From: Aristolochia californica
Lineage: Eukaryota; Streptophyta; Magnoliopsida; Piperales; Aristolochiaceae
Direction of reading: 5' to 3'
DNA: 64,000 nucleotides
Assembly: GCA_029961685.1 (NCBI GenBank)
Contig: JARWKL010000010.1
Location: 17,877,931 to 17,941,930, forward strand
This document shows, one piece after another, positions 38,351-53,156 of this stretch (positions are counted from its first letter, which is position 1; every line of letters starts with the position of its first letter). Below the pieces are notes generated by a model, which worked only from the letters and a program-made list of their open reading frames with translations, was not told the DNA's origin and searched no databases. Both the position numbers and the translations under genes were made by a program.

Positions 38351-41300
38351 TGTGCATTGTGCATTTCCATTTTTTTGTGTACTTTATTTTATTACATCAA
38401 AACTCGAGTTTTCACTTTCCTTTCATGTCGTAAACAAAAAAAAAAAGATAAATGGCAAATAGATCACAAAAAAATGAAAAAATTTGTGGTTATGTACGGA
38501 AAAAAATATAAAGCAATAAAAAATGTAAGTAAAGAAAATTCATTCACACACCACAAATGAACACAAAAGTTTTGTTATCCGAGTTTGGGAAATTCCACTA
38601 GTTCAACCCTAATAGCTTGGAATTTGATAAGAAAGAGAATTTTCTACACATGTTTTAAAAAATGGATATAAATGCTTGAAACATGTTAAAGATGCAGATG
38701 ACCTATGGATCCAAACCTTTTAAAAATAATAACATTAATTTCTCAAGTGAACGTACGGTGGGATATTTACCCGAGTCAAACAAGCCATTATTTTCCCCAT
38801 TTACAAAAAGCTGACCTAACGATCATAGATGAGTGTCAAGTGATTTATCTTGCCTAACGAGCTATATTTTTTTTAGGAATGACTTATGGATTGGAAGTCA
38901 ACACTCAGTTAAAAATCCCCCGCCTCCCCCTTTTCCCGACAATTGGAAAACCTGACATATAAAAACTGAAAAGAGTTTACAATCCCTAAAAATTACAGAA
39001 ACGTTTTTTAATTATCACTCTCTACATTTGTGCATTGGGCATTTATATTTTAGATGTGTACTTTTTTTCTTAAATTTAAACTTGAGTTTGCCCTTTACCT
39101 TCTTCTCGTAAACAAAAAAAGCGATAAAAGAACAATAGATCTCAACAAAATGAAAATTTTAGAGCTTATGTATTGAAAAAATTTAAAGCAATAACAAACG
39201 TAAGTAAAGAAAATTTATTCACGCACCACAAATGAACATAAAAGTTTTGTTATACAAGTTTGGGAAATTCCACTAGTTTAACCCTACTAGTTTAGAATTT
39301 TTTAAGAATGAGATTTTTCTACACATGTTTTTAAAATTGATATGAATGCTTGAAACATGTTAAAGATGGAAATGACCTATGGATCCAAACCTATTAGAGA
39401 GAATAACATTAAATTCTCATGTGAACGCGCAGGGGGATATTTACCCTAGTGAAAAATACCATTATTTTGCCCATTTACAAAAAGCTGAGCTAATGATCAT
39501 AGATGATTGTAAACTGATTGATCATGTGTAATGGGCTATATTATTTTAAGGAATGACTTATGGATTGGGAGTCAACACTCAGTTAAAAATCCCCCGCCTC
39601 CCCCTTTCCCTTACGATAGCAAAACCTGATATATAATCACTGAAAAGATTTTAAAACCCCTAAAAATTACAGACACTTTTTGGAATTAACACTCTCTACA
39701 TTAATGCATTGTGCATTTCCATTTTAGATGTGTACTTTTTTTGCTTAGATCAAAACTTGAGTTTTCTCTTTCCCTTCATCTCATAAACAAAAAAAGAGAT
39801 AAAGGCAAATAGATCACAACAAAATGAAAATTTAAGAGTTTATGTATGGAAATTTTTTTTAAAAATAACAAATGTATGTACAGAAAATTTATTCACACAC
39901 CAAAAATGAACACAAAAGTTTTCTTATCCGAGTTTGGGAAATTCAGCTAGTTCAACCCTAATAGCTTTGAATTTTATAAGAAAGAGATTTTTCTACAGAT
40001 GTTTTAAAAATGGACATGCATGCTTGAAACATGTTAAAGATACAAATGACCTATGGATCCAAACTTTTTAAAGAGAATAACTTTAAATTCTCAAGTGAAC
40101 TTGCGGTGGGTTATTTACTCGAGTCAAATAAGGCCTTATTTTGCCCATTTACAAAAACCAGACCAAACGATCATAGATGATTGTAAAGTGATTTATCATG
40201 CGTAACGGGCTATATTTTTCTAAGGAATGACCTATGGTTTGGGAGTCAACACTCAGTTAAAAATCCCTCGCCTCCCCCTTTTCCCGACAATTACAAAATG
40301 TGATATATAAAAAATAAAAAGAGTTTACAATCCCTAAAAAATAAAGACACTTTTGGAATTATCACTCTCTACTTTTGTGCTATGTGCATTTCCATTTTAG
40401 ATGTGTACTTTTTTTTCATAAATCAAAACTTGAGTTTTCACTTTCCCTTCATCTCGTAAAATAAAAAAGCGATAAAAGGCAAATAGATCACAACAAAATG
40501 AAAATTTTAAAGTTTATGTATAAAAAAAATTTAAAGCAATAACAAATGTAAGTAAAGACAATTTATTCACACACCACAAATGAACTCAAAAGTTTTGTGA
40601 TCCGAGTTTGGGAAACTCCACTAGTTCAACCCTAATAGCTTTTGAATTTTATAAGAAAGAGATTTTTCTACACATGTTTTAAAAAATGGATATACATGCT
40701 TGAAACATATCAAAGATGCAAATGACCTATGGATCCAAACCTTTTAAAGATAATAACATTAAATTCTCAAGTGAACGTGCGGTGGGATATTTACCTGAGT
40801 TAAATATGCCATTATTTGGCCTATTTACAAAAAGCGGACCTAATGATCATGGATGATTGTAAAGTGATTTATCATGCGTAACAGGCTATATTTTTGTTAG
40901 GAATGACTTATGGATTCGGGATCAACACTCAGTTAAGAATCTCCCACCTCCCCCTTTTTCCCGACGATTGTATAACATTATATATAAACACTAAAAAAAG
41001 TTTAAAATTCCTAAAAATTACAGAAACCTTTTGGACTTATCTTTCTCTACATTTGTGCATTGTACATGTAAATTTATATGTGTACTTTTTTTTCTTGAAT
41101 AAAAACTTGAGTTTTGACTTTACCTTCATCTGGTAAACAATAAAAGAGATAAAGGCAAATAGATCACAACAAAATGAAAATTTTAGAGTTTATGTATAGA
41201 AAAAATTTAAAGCAATAACAAATGTAAGTAAAGAAAATTTATTGACACACCATAGAAGAACACAAAAGTTCTTTTATCCGAGTTTGGGAAATTCCAATTG

Positions 41301-42221
41301 TTCAAACCCTAATAGCTTGGAAATTTATGAGAGAGTGATTTTTCTACACATGTTTTAAAAAATGGATAAGCATGCTTGAAACATGTTAAAGATGCAAATC
41401 ACCTATGTATCCAAACCTTTTAAAGAGAATAACATTAAATTCTCCAATGAACGTGCAGTGGGATATTTACCTGAGTCAAAAAAACCATTATTTTGCCCAT
41501 TTACAAAAAGTTGACCTAATGGTCATTGATGAGTGTAAAGTGATTCATCATATGTAACGGGCTATATTTTTGTTTGGAATGACTTCTAGATTTGGAGTCA
41601 ACACTCTGTTAAAAATCCCCCGCCTCCCCCTTTTCCCGACGATTGCAAAACAAGATATATAAAAACTAAAAAGAGTTTACAATCCCTAAAAATTATAGAC
41701 ACTTTTTAGAATTATCACTATCTATATTTTTGCATTGTGCATTTCCATTTTAGATGTGTACATTTTTTTCTTAAATCGAAACTTGAGTTTTCACTTTCCC
41801 TTCATCTCGTCAACAAAAAAAGAAATAAAAGGAAAAAAGATCACAACAAAATTTAAATTTTAGAGTTTATGTATGGAAAAAAATTAAAGCAACAACAAAT
41901 TTATGTAAAAAAATTTATTCACACACCACAAATGTACTCAAAATTTTTGTTATCAGAGTTTGGGAAATTCCACTTGTACAACCCTAATAGCTTTGAATTT
42001 TATAAGAAAGAGATTTTTCTAAAAATGTTTTAAAAAAAGGATATGCGTGTTTGAAACATGTTAAAGATGCAAATGACCTATGGATCCAAACCTTTTAAAG
42101 AGAATAAAAATAAATTTTCAAGTGAACGTGCAAGGGGATATTTACCAGAGTCAAACAAGCCCTTATTTTGCCCATTTACAAAAAGTTGACCTAACAATCG
42201 TAGATGATTGTAAAGTGATTT

Positions 42222-42240
42222 ATAATGAGTTAGGAGTCAA
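42222..42240 (+). other. ~36-bp deletion junction in monomer
   Basis: 'gatttataatgag' is joined to 'ttaggagtcaacac', removing the 'gcgtaacgggc' and 'aaggaatgac' part. The unit is 638 bp. The loss also produces a chance reading frame over 42080-42277. Confidence 0.78.
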
Positions 42241-43142
42241 CACTCAGTTAAAAATCCCCCACCTCCCCCTTTTCTGACGATTTCAAAACCTGATATATAA
42301 AAACTAAAAAGAGATTACAATCCCAAAAAACTTACAGACAATTTTTTGAATTATCACTCCATACATTTGTGCATTTTGCATTTCCATTTTAGATGTGTAC
42401 ATTTTTTTCTTAAATCAAAACTTGATTTTTCAGTTTCCCTTCATCTCGTAAACAAAAAAAGTGATAAAAGGCAATTAGATCACAACAAAATGAAAATTTT
42501 AAAGTTTATGTATGGAAAAATTTTAAAGCAATAACAAATGTAAGTATTAAAATTTATTCACACACCATAAATGAACACAAAAGTTTTCATATCCGAGTTT
42601 GGGAAATTCCAGTAGTTCAAACCTAGTAGCTTGGAATTTTATAGGAATGATATTTTTCTACACATGTTTTAAAAAATGGATATATATGCTTGAAACAAGT
42701 TAAAGATGCAAATGACCTATGGATCCAAACTTTTAAAGAGAATAACATTAAATTCTCAAGTGAACGTGCGGTGGGATATTTACACGAGTTAAACAAGGCA
42801 TTATTTTGCCCAATTTCAAAAAGCTGACCGAATGATCATAGATGATTGTAAAGTGATTTATCATGCATAAAGGGCTATATTTTTGTAAGGAATGACTTAT
42901 GGATTGCGAGTCAACACTAAGTTAAAAACCCCCCGCCTCCCCCTTTTCTCGATGATTGCAAAACCCTACATATAAAAACTAAAAAGAGTTTAGAATCCCA
43001 AAAAATTAAAAACACTTTTTGGAATTATCACTCTCTACATTTGTGCATTGTGAATTTCCATTTTAGATGTGTACTTTTTTTTCATAAATCAAAACTTGAG
43101 TTTCGCTTTCCCGTCTTCTCGTAAACAAAAACAGAGATAAAA

Positions 43143-43413
43143 GGCAAATAGATCACAACAAAATGAAAATTTTAGAGTTTATGTATGGAAAAAATTTAAT
43201 GCCATAAAAAATGAAAGTAAATAAAATTTATTCACACACCACAAATGAACACAAAGGTTTTGTTATTCAAGTTTGGGAAATTCCACTAGTTCAACCCTAA
43301 TAGCACAAAATTTTATTAGAAAGAGATCTTTCTACACATGTTTTAAAAAACGGATATGCATGCTTGAAACATGTTAAAGATGAAAATGACCTATGGATCC
43401 AAACCTTTTAAAG
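43143..43413 (+). repeat. Near-identical 270-bp patch, partner at 46515-46785
   Basis: The stretch from 'aaggcaaatagatc' to 'ggatccaaaccttttaa' matches the one 3372 bp downstream with about four substitutions. It shares private marks: 'aatttaatgc', 'aaaaaatgaaagtaaa', 'ggttttgttattcaag', 'ttattagaaagagatcttt' and 'aaaacggatatgc'. Flanking parts of the same monomers, on both sides, differ far more. Five monomers separate the two patches. Confidence 0.87.
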
Positions 43414-46400
43414 ATGACAACATTAAATTCTCAAGTGCACGTGTGGTGGGATATGTACCCTAGTCAAACAAGCCATTATTTTGCCCAATTTCCAAAAGCT
43501 GACCTAACGATCATAGATGATTGTAAAGTAATTGATCATGTGTAACGAGCTACACTTTTGTAAGGAATTACCTATAGAATAGGAGTCAACACTCAATTGA
43601 AAATCCCCCCCTCCCCCTTTTCCTTACGATTGCAAAACCTAAAATATAAAAATTAAAAAGACTTTACAATCCCTAAAAATTACAGACACTTTTTTGAATT
43701 ATCACTCTCTACATTTGTGAATTGTGCATTTCAATTTAAGATTTGTTCTTTTTTTCTTAAATCAAAACTTGAGTTTTCACTTTCCCTTCATCTCGTAAAC
43801 TAAAAAAGAGATAAAAGGAAAATAGATCACAACAAAATGAAAATTTTAGAGTTTATGTATGGAAAACATTTAACGCAATAACAAATGTAAGTAAAAAAAT
43901 TTATTCACACACCACAAATGAACACAAAAGTTTTGTTATCCAAGTTTGTGAAATTCCACTAGTTCAACCCTAATAGCTTGGAATTTTATAAGAAAGAGAT
44001 TTTTCTACACATGCTTTAAAAAAGTCATATGCATGCTTAAAACATGTTAAAGATGCAAATGACTTATGGATCCAAACCTTTTAAAGAGAATAACATAAAT
44101 TCTCAAGTGAACTAGCGGTGGGATATTTACCCGAGTCACACAAACCATTATTTTGCCCATTTTAAAAAAGCTGACCTAAAGATCATAGATGATTGTAAAG
44201 TGATTTATCATGCGTATCGGGCTATATTTTTTTAAGGAATGACTTATGGATTGGGAGTCAACACTTAGTTAAAAATCCCAAGCCTCCCCCTGTTCCCGAC
44301 GATTGCTAAATTTGATATATAAAAACTAAAAAGAGTTTACAATCCCAAAAAATTACAGACACTTTTTGGAATTATCACTCTCTACATTTGTGCATTGTGC
44401 ATTTCTGTTTTAGATGTGTACTTTTTTTTCTTAAATCAAAACTTGAGTTTTCACTTTCCTTCCATCTCGTAAACAAAAAAAGAGATAAAAGACAAATATT
44501 TCACAAAAAGTGAAAATTTTAGATTTTATGTGTGGAAAAAATTTAAAGCAATAAAAAATGTAAGTAAAAAATTTTATTCCCCAACCACAAATGAACACAA
44601 AAGTTTTGTTATCCATGTTTGTGAAATTCCGCTAGTTCAACCCTAATAACTTGGAATTTTATAAGAAAGAGATTTTTCTACACATGTTTTAAAAAATTGA
44701 TAGGCATGCTTAAAACATGTTAAATATGCAAATGACGTATGGATCCAAACCTTTTAAAGCGAATAACATTAAATTCCCAAGTGAATGTGCGGTGGGATAT
44801 TTACCCGAGTCACACAAGCCATTATTTTGCCCATTTACAAAAAGCTGACCTAACGATCATAGATGATTGTAAATTGATTTATCATGCGTAACGGGCTATG
44901 TTTTTGTAAGGAATGACTTATGGATTGGGAGTCAACACTCAGTTAAAAATCCCCTACCTCCCCCTTTTCCTGACGAAACCAAAACCTGATATATAAAAAC
45001 TAAAAAGAGGTTACAATCGCTAAAAATTACAGACACTTTTTGGAATTATCATTCTCTATATTTGTACATTGTGCATTTCCATTTTAGTTGTGTACTTTTT
45101 TTTCTTAAATAAAAACTTTAGTTTTCATTTTCCCTTCATCTCGTAAACAAAAATAGAGATAAAAGGAAAATAGATCACAACAAAATAAAAATTGTAGAGT
45201 TTATGTTTAGAAAAAATTTAAAGCAATAACAAATGTAAGAAAATAAAATTTAATCACACACAACAAATCACCACAAAAATTTTGTTATCCGAGTTTGGGA
45301 AATTCCACTAGTTCTACCCTAATAGCTTGGAATTTTTTTTGAACGAGATTTTTCTACACATGTTTAAAAAAATGGATATGCATGCTTGAATCATGTTAAA
45401 GGTGCAAATGACCTATGGATCTAAACCTTTTAAAGAGAATAACTTTAAATTTTGAAGTGAACGTGCGGTGGGATATTTTCTCAAATCAAACAAGCCATTA
45501 TTTTGCCTATTTACAAAAATTTGACCAAACGATCAAAGATGATTGTAAAGTGATTTATCATACGTAATGAGCTGTATTTTTTTGTAAGGAATTACTTAAG
45601 GATTGGGGGTCAACACTCAGTTAAAAATCCCCCGCCTCCCCCTTTTCTTGGCGATTGTAAAACCTGATATAAATACTAAAAAGAATTTAATATCCTAAAC
45701 ATTACAGAGACTTTTTTGAATTATCACTCTCTACATTGATGGATTGTGCATTTCAATTTAAGATGTGTATTTTTTTTTCTTAAATCAAAACTTGAGTATT
45801 CCCTTTCCCTTCATCTCTTAAACAAAAAAAGAGATAGGAGGCAAATAGACCACAAAAAATGAAAATTTTAGAGTTTATGTACAGAAAAAATTATAAAAAC
45901 TAATAAATGTAAGTAAAGAAAATTTATTCAGGCACCTCAAATGAGCACAAAATTTTGGTTATCCATGTTTGGAAAATTCCAGTAGTTCAACCAAAATAGC
46001 TTGGAATTTTATAAGAAACAGATTTTTCTACACATGTTTTAAAAAAGGAAAATGCATATTTGAAACATGTCAAAGATGCAAAAGACCTAAGGATCCAAAC
46101 CGTTTAAAGAGAATAACATTAAATTCTCAAGTGAACGTGCGGTGGGATATTTACCCAAGTCAAACAAGCCAATATTTTTCCCATTTACAAAAAGGTGATC
46201 TAACGATCATAGATGATTGTAAAGCGATTTATCATGCGTAACGGGCAATATTTTTGTAAGGAATGACTTATGGATTGGGAGTCAACACTCAGTTAAAAAT
46301 CCCCCGCCTCCCCCTTTACCCGACGATTGCAAAACCATTTATATAATAACTAAAAAGAGTTTACAATCCTTAAAAATTACAGAAACTTTTTGGAATTATC

Positions 46401-46514
46401 ACTCTCTACATTTGTGCATTGTGCATATCCATTTTAGGTGTGTACTTTTTTTTCTTAAATCAAAACTCGAGTTTTCAGTTTCCCTTCGTCTCGTAAACAA
46501 AAAATTAAATAAAA

Positions 46515-46785
46515 GGCAAATAGATCACAACAAAATGAAAATTTTAGAGTTTTTGTATGGAAAAAATTTAATGCAATAAAAAATGAAAGTAAAGAAAATT
46601 TATTCACACACCACAAATGAACACAAAGGTTTTGTTATTCAAGTTTGGGAAATTCCACTAGTTCAACCCTAATAGCACGAAATTTTATTAGAAAGAGATC
46701 TTTCTACACATGTTTTAAAAAACGGATATGCATGCTTGAAACATGTTAAAGATGAAAATGACCTATGGATCCAAACCTTTTAATG
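46515..46785 (+). repeat. Near-identical 270-bp patch, partner at 43143-43413
   Basis: Second member of the pair. In both, the 5' part of the monomer (anchor to the A-tract) and the part after the GGATCC site are clearly diverged. The tight high-identity window with divergent flanks is the pattern expected of short-tract gene conversion rather than whole-unit duplication. Confidence 0.87.
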
Positions 46786-49700
46786 AGAAAAACATTAAAT
46801 TCTCTAGTGAACGTGCGGTGGGATATTTATCCGAGTCAAACAAGCCATTATTTTGTCCATTTAAAAAAAGCTGATCTAACAATCATAGATGATTATAAAA
46901 TAATTTACCATGCGTAATAGGCTATATTTTTGTATGGAATGACTTTTTGATTGGGAGTCAACATTCTGTTAAAATTCCCTTGCCTCACCCTTTTCTCGAC
47001 GTTTTCAAAACCAGATATATAAAATATAAAAAGAGTTTGCACTCCTTGAAAATTACAGACACTTTTTGGAATTATCACTCCCTACATTTGTGCGTTGTGC
47101 ATTTCCATTTTAGATGTGTACTTTTTTTCTTAAATCAAAACTTGAGTTTTCAATTTCCCTTCATCTTGTAAACAAAAAAAGAGATAAAAGGCAAATAGAT
47201 CACTACAAAATGAAAATTTTAGACTTGTTATATGGAAAAAAATTAAAGCAATAACAAATGTAAGTAAAGAAAATTTATTCGCACACCACAAATGAACACA
47301 AAAGTTTTGTTATTCAAGTTTGGAAAAGTCCACTCCTTCAACCCTAATAGCTTGGAATTTTATAAGAAAGAGATTTTTCTAAACAAGTTTTAAAAAAGGG
47401 ATATGCATGCTTGAATTATGTTGAAGATGCAAATGACCTATGGATCCAAACCTTTTAAAGAGAATAACATTCAATTCTCATGTGAACGTGCAATGGGACA
47501 TTTACCCGAGTCAAACAAGCCATTATTTTGCCCATTTTCAAAAAGCTGACCTGACGATCATAGTTGATTGTAAAGTGATTTATCATGCGTAACGGGCAAC
47601 ATTTTTGTAAGGATTGACTTATGGATTGGTAGTCAACACTAAGTTAAAAATCCCTTGCCTCCCCCTTTTCTCGACGATTGCAAAACCTGATATATAAAAA
47701 ATAAAAAGAGTTTTCAATCCGAAAAAATTACAGACACTATTTTGAATTATAACTCTCTACATTTGTGCATTGTGAATTTCCCTTTTAGATGTGTACTTTT
47801 TTTTCTTAAACCAAAACTTGAGTTTTCACTTTCCCTTCTTCTCATAAAAAAAAAGAGATAAAAGGCAAGTAGATCTCAACAAAATGAAAATTTTAGATTT
47901 TATGTATGCAAAAAATTCAAATTAATAAAAAATGTAAGTAAACAAAATTTATTCACACACCACAAATGAAAACAAAAGTTTTGTTATCCAAGTTTGCAAA
48001 ATTCCACTAATTCAACCCTAATAGCTTGGAATTTTTTAAGAAAGAGATTTTTCTACATATGTTTTAAAAAATGGATATGCATGCTAGAAATATGTTAAAG
48101 ATGCAAATGGCCTATGGATCCAAACCTTTTAAAGAGAATAACGTTAAATTCTCAAGTGAACGTGCGGTGGGATATTTACCCGAGTCAAACAAGCCATTAT
48201 TTTGCCCATTTACAAAATATTGCCCTCACGATCATAGTTGATTGTAAAGTGATTAATCATGTGTAACAGGCTATATTTTTGTAAAAAATGACTTATGGTA
48301 TGGGAGTCACCACTTAGTTAAAAATCCCCCGCCTCCCCCTTTTCCCGACGATTGCAAAACCTGATATATAAAAAATAAAAAGAGTTTACAGTCCCTAAAA
48401 ATTACAAAAAAATTATGGAATTATCACTCTCTACATTTGTGTGTTGTGCATTTCCATTTTAGATGTGTACTTTTTTTTCTTAAATCAAAACTTGAGTTTT
48501 CACTTTCCCTTTATCTCATAATAAAAAAAAAGAGATAAAAGGCAAATAGATCACTACAAAATGAAAATTTTAGAGTTTACGTTTTGAAAAAATTAAAGCA
48601 ATAACAAATGTTAGTAAAGAAAATTTATTCACACGAAACAAATGAACACAAAATTTTTTTTATCGAAGTTTGGGAAATTCCACTAATTCAACCCTAATAG
48701 CTTGGAATTTTATAAGAAAGATATTTTTCTACACATGTTTTAAAAAATGGATATGCATGCATGAAACATGTTAAAGATGCAAATGACTTATGGATCAAAA
48801 CCTATTAAAGAGAATCACTATAAATTCTCAAGTGAACGTGCGAAGGGATATTTACACGAGTCAAACAAGCCATTATTTTCCCATTTACAAAAAGGTCACC
48901 TGACGATTATAGTTGATTGTAAAGTGATTTATCATGCGTAACGGGCAATATTTTTTTAAGAATGACTTATGGATTGGGAGTCAACACTTGGTTAAAAATC
49001 CCCCACTCCCCCTTTTCCTTACAATTGCAAAACCTGATATATAAAAACTAAAAAGAGTTTTCAATCCGTAAAAATTATAGACACTTTTTGGAATTATCAC
49101 TCTCTACATTTGTGCATTGTGCATTTCCATTTTAGTTGCGTACGTTTTTTTCTTAAATGAAAAGTTGAGTTTTCACTTTCCCTTCATCTCGTAAACAAAA
49201 AAAAGAGATAAAAGGCAATTAGATCATAACAAAATGAAAATTTTAGTGGTTATGTATGGAAACAATTTAAAGCAATAACAAATTTAAGTAAAGAAAATTT
49301 ATTCACACGCCACAAAAGAACACAAAATTTTTGTTATCCAAGTTATGAAAATTCCACTAGTTCAACCCTTATAGCTTGGAATTTTATAAAAAAATGATTT
49401 TTCTACACACGTTTTAAAAAATGGATATGCATGCTCGAAACATGTTAAAGATGCAAATGACCTGTGGATCCAAATGTTTTAAAGAGAATAATGTTAAATT
49501 CTCAAGTCAACGTGTGTTGGGATATTTACTCGTGTCAAACAAGCCATTATTTTGCCCATTTAAAAAAAGCTAACCTAACGATCTTACATGATTGTAAAGA
49601 GATTTATCATGCGTAACGGGCTATATTTTTGTAAGGAATGACTTATGGATTGGGAGTCAACACTTAGTTAAAAATCCACTGCGTCCCCCTTTTCCAGACG

Positions 49701-52700
49701 ATTGCAAAACCTGATATATAAAAACTAAAAAGAGTTTACAATCCCTAAAAATTACATAAACTTTTTTTAATTATCACACTCTACATTTTTGCATTGTGCA
49801 TTTCCATTTTTGATGTGTACATTTTTTTCTTACATCGAAACTTGAGTTTTCACTTTCCCTTCATCTCGTCAACAAAAAAAGAGATAAAAGACAAATAGTT
49901 CACAACAACATGAAAATTTTAGATTTTATGTATGCAAAAAATTAAAAGCAATAACAAATGTAAGTAAAGAAAATTTATTCACACACCACAAATGAACACA
50001 AAAGTTTTGTTATCCAAGTTTGGGAAATTCCACTAGTTCAACTCTAATAGCTTGGAATTTTATAAGAAAGAGATTTTTCTACACATGTTTTAAAAAATGA
50101 TATGCATGCTTGAAACATGTTAAAGATACAAATCACCTATGGATCCAAACCTTTTATACATAAAAAACATTAAATTCTCAAGTGAACGTGCAGTGGGATA
50201 TTTACCCGAGTCAAACAAGCCATTATTTTATCCATTTACAAAAAGTTGATCTCACGATCATAGATGATTGTAAAATATTTATCATGCGTAATGGGCTATA
50301 TTTTTTTAAGGAATGAATTTTTGATTGGGAGTAGACATTCAGTTAAAAATACCCCGCCTCCCCCTTTTCTTGACAATTGCGAAACCTGATATATAAAAAC
50401 TAAAAATAGTTTAAAATCCTAAAAATTATAGACACTTTTTGGAATTATCACTGTCTACATTTTTACATTGTGAATTTCCATTTTAGATGTGTACATTTTT
50501 TTTTTAAATCAAAACTTGAGTTTTCACTTTCCCGTTATCTCGTAAACAAAAAAAGAGATAAAAGGCAAATAGATCACAACAAAATGAAAATTTAAGAGTT
50601 TATGTATTGAAAAAATTTAAATCAATAACAAATGTATGTAAAGAAAATTTATTCACACACCACATTGAACACAAAGGTTTTGTTGTCCAAGTTTTGGAAA
50701 TTCCACTAGGTCAACCCTAATAGCTTGGAATTTATTAGAAAGAGATTTTTCTACACATGTTTTAAAAAATGGATATGCATGCTTGAAACATGATAAAGAT
50801 GCAAATGAGCTATGGTTCCAAACCTTTTGAAGAGAATAACATTAAATTCTCAAGTGAACGTGTGGCGGGATATTTACCCTAGTCAAACATGCCATTATTT
50901 TTCCCATTTACCAAAAGCAGACCTAACGATCATAGATGATTTTAAAGTGATTTACCATGCGTAACGGACTATATTTTTGTAAGGAATGACTTATGGATTG
51001 GGTGTCAACACTTAGTTAAAATTCCCCCGCCTCCCCCTTTTCCCCACGATTGCAAAATCTGATATATTAAAACTAAGAAGAGTTTTCAATCCTTAAAAAT
51101 TAGAGAAACTTTTTGGAATTATCACTCTCTAAATTTATGCATTGTGTATTTCCATTTTAGACGTGTACATTTTTTTCTTAAATCAAAACTTGAGTTTTCA
51201 CTTTTTCTTCATCTCGTAAACAAAAAAAGAGAAATGTCAAATAGGTCACAAAAAAATGAAAATTTTAAAGATTATGTGCAGAAAAAAATTAAAGCAATAA
51301 GAAATGTAAGTGAAGAAAATTTATTCACACACCACAAATGTTCACAAAAGTTTTGTGCCAAGTTTTGGAAATTCCAGTACTTCAACCCTAATAGCTTGGA
51401 ATTTTATAAGAAAGATATTTTTCCACACATGTTTTACAAGATGGATATGCATGCTTGAAACATCTTAAAGATGCAAATGACCTATGTATCCAAACCTTTT
51501 AAAGAGAATAACATTAAATTCTCAAGTGAACGTGCGGTGGGATATTTACCCGAGTCAAACAAGCAATTATTTTGAAAACTTTCAAAAAGTTGACCTAATG
51601 ATCATAGATGATAGTAAAGTGATTTATCATGTAACGGGCTATATTTTTGAAAGGAATGACTTATGGATTGGGAGTCAACACTCAGTTAAAAATTCCCCTC
51701 CTCCCCCTTTTCCCGAAGAATGCAAAACCTGATATATAAAATTAAAAATAGTTTACAATCCATAAAAATTATAGACACTTTTTGGAATTATCACTCTGTA
51801 CATTTGTACGTTGTGCATTTCGATTTTAGATGTGTACTTTTTTTTCTTAAATCAAAATTGGTGTTTTCACTTTCACTTCATCTCGTAAACAAAAAAAGAG
51901 ATAAACGGCAAATAGATCACTACAAAATGAAAATTTTAGAGTTGATGTATGGAAAATTTTTAAAACAATAAAAAATGGATGTAAATAAAATTTATTCACA
52001 CACCACAAATGTACACAAAAGTTGTTTTATCCACCAGTTCAACCCTAATTGCTTGGAATTTTTTAAGAAAGAGATTTTTCTACACATGTTTTAAAAAATG
52101 GATATGTATGCTTCAAACATGTTGAAGATGAAAATGACCTATGGATCAAAACTTTTTAAAGAGAATAAAATTAAATTCTCAAGTGAACGTGCGATGGGAT
52201 ATTTACCAGAGTCAAACAAGCCATTATTTTGCCCATTTACAAAAAGCTGACACGACGATCATAGTTGATTGTAACGTGATTTATCATGCATAATGGGCAA
52301 TATTTTTGTAAGGAATGACTTATGGATTGGGAGTCAACACTAAGTTAAAAATCCCCTGCCTCACCCTTTTCCCGACGATTGCAAAACCTTATATATAAAA
52401 ACTAAAAAGAGTTTTCAATCCGTAAAAATTACAGACACTTTTTGGAATTATCACTCATTACATTAGTGCATTGTGCATTTCCATTTTAGATGTGTATGTT
52501 TTTTTCTTAAATCAAAACTTGAGTTTTTACTTTCCCTTAATCTCGTAAACAAAGAAAGAGATAAAAGGCAAATAGGTCACAAGTGAAAATTTTAGAGTTT
52601 ATGTATGGAAACAATTTAAAGCAATAACAAATGTAAGTCAAGAAAATTTATTCGCACCCCACAAATGAACACAAAAGTTTTTTTATTCAAGTTTGGGAAA

Positions 52701-53135
52701 TTCCACTAGTTCAACCCTAATAGCTTGGAGTTTTTTAAAAAAGAAATTTTTCTACACGAGTTTTAAAAAAGGGGTATGCATACTTGAAACATGTTAAAGA
52801 TGCAAAAGACCTAAGGGTCAAAGCCTTTTAAAGAGAATAACATTAAATTCTCAAGTTAACGTGTGGTGGAAAATTACCCGAGTCAAACAAGCCATTATTT
52901 TACCCGTTTACAAAAACCTGACCTAACAATAATAGATGATTTTAAAGTGATTTATCATGCGTAACGGGCTATATTTTTGTAAGGAATGACTGATGGATTG
53001 GGAGTCAACACTCAGTTAAAAATCCCCGCCTCCCCCTTTTCCTGACAATTGCAAAATCATATATATAAAAACTAAAAAGAGTTTACAATCCCTAAAAATT
53101 ATAGAAACTTTTTCGAAATATCAATCTCTACATTT

Positions 53136-53156
53136 GTGCATTGTGCATTGTGCATT
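53136..53156 (+). repeat. 7-bp microsatellite expansion (gtgcatt)x3
   Basis: Most monomers have 'gtgcatt' twice in tandem before 'tccatttt'; this unit has three copies. It is a small built-in microsatellite that can slip. Confidence 0.9.

Noticed and set aside
51484..51732. Recurring peptide of the type 'PNLLKRITLNSQVNVRWDI' in many monomers (e.g. 42080-42277, 45969-46241, 23707-23916)
   Set aside because: It is simply the translation of the segment after the GGATCC site. Indels and stop codons occur freely between monomers, and no known family comes to mind. A test would be the ratio of synonymous to non-synonymous changes; no constraint is visible.
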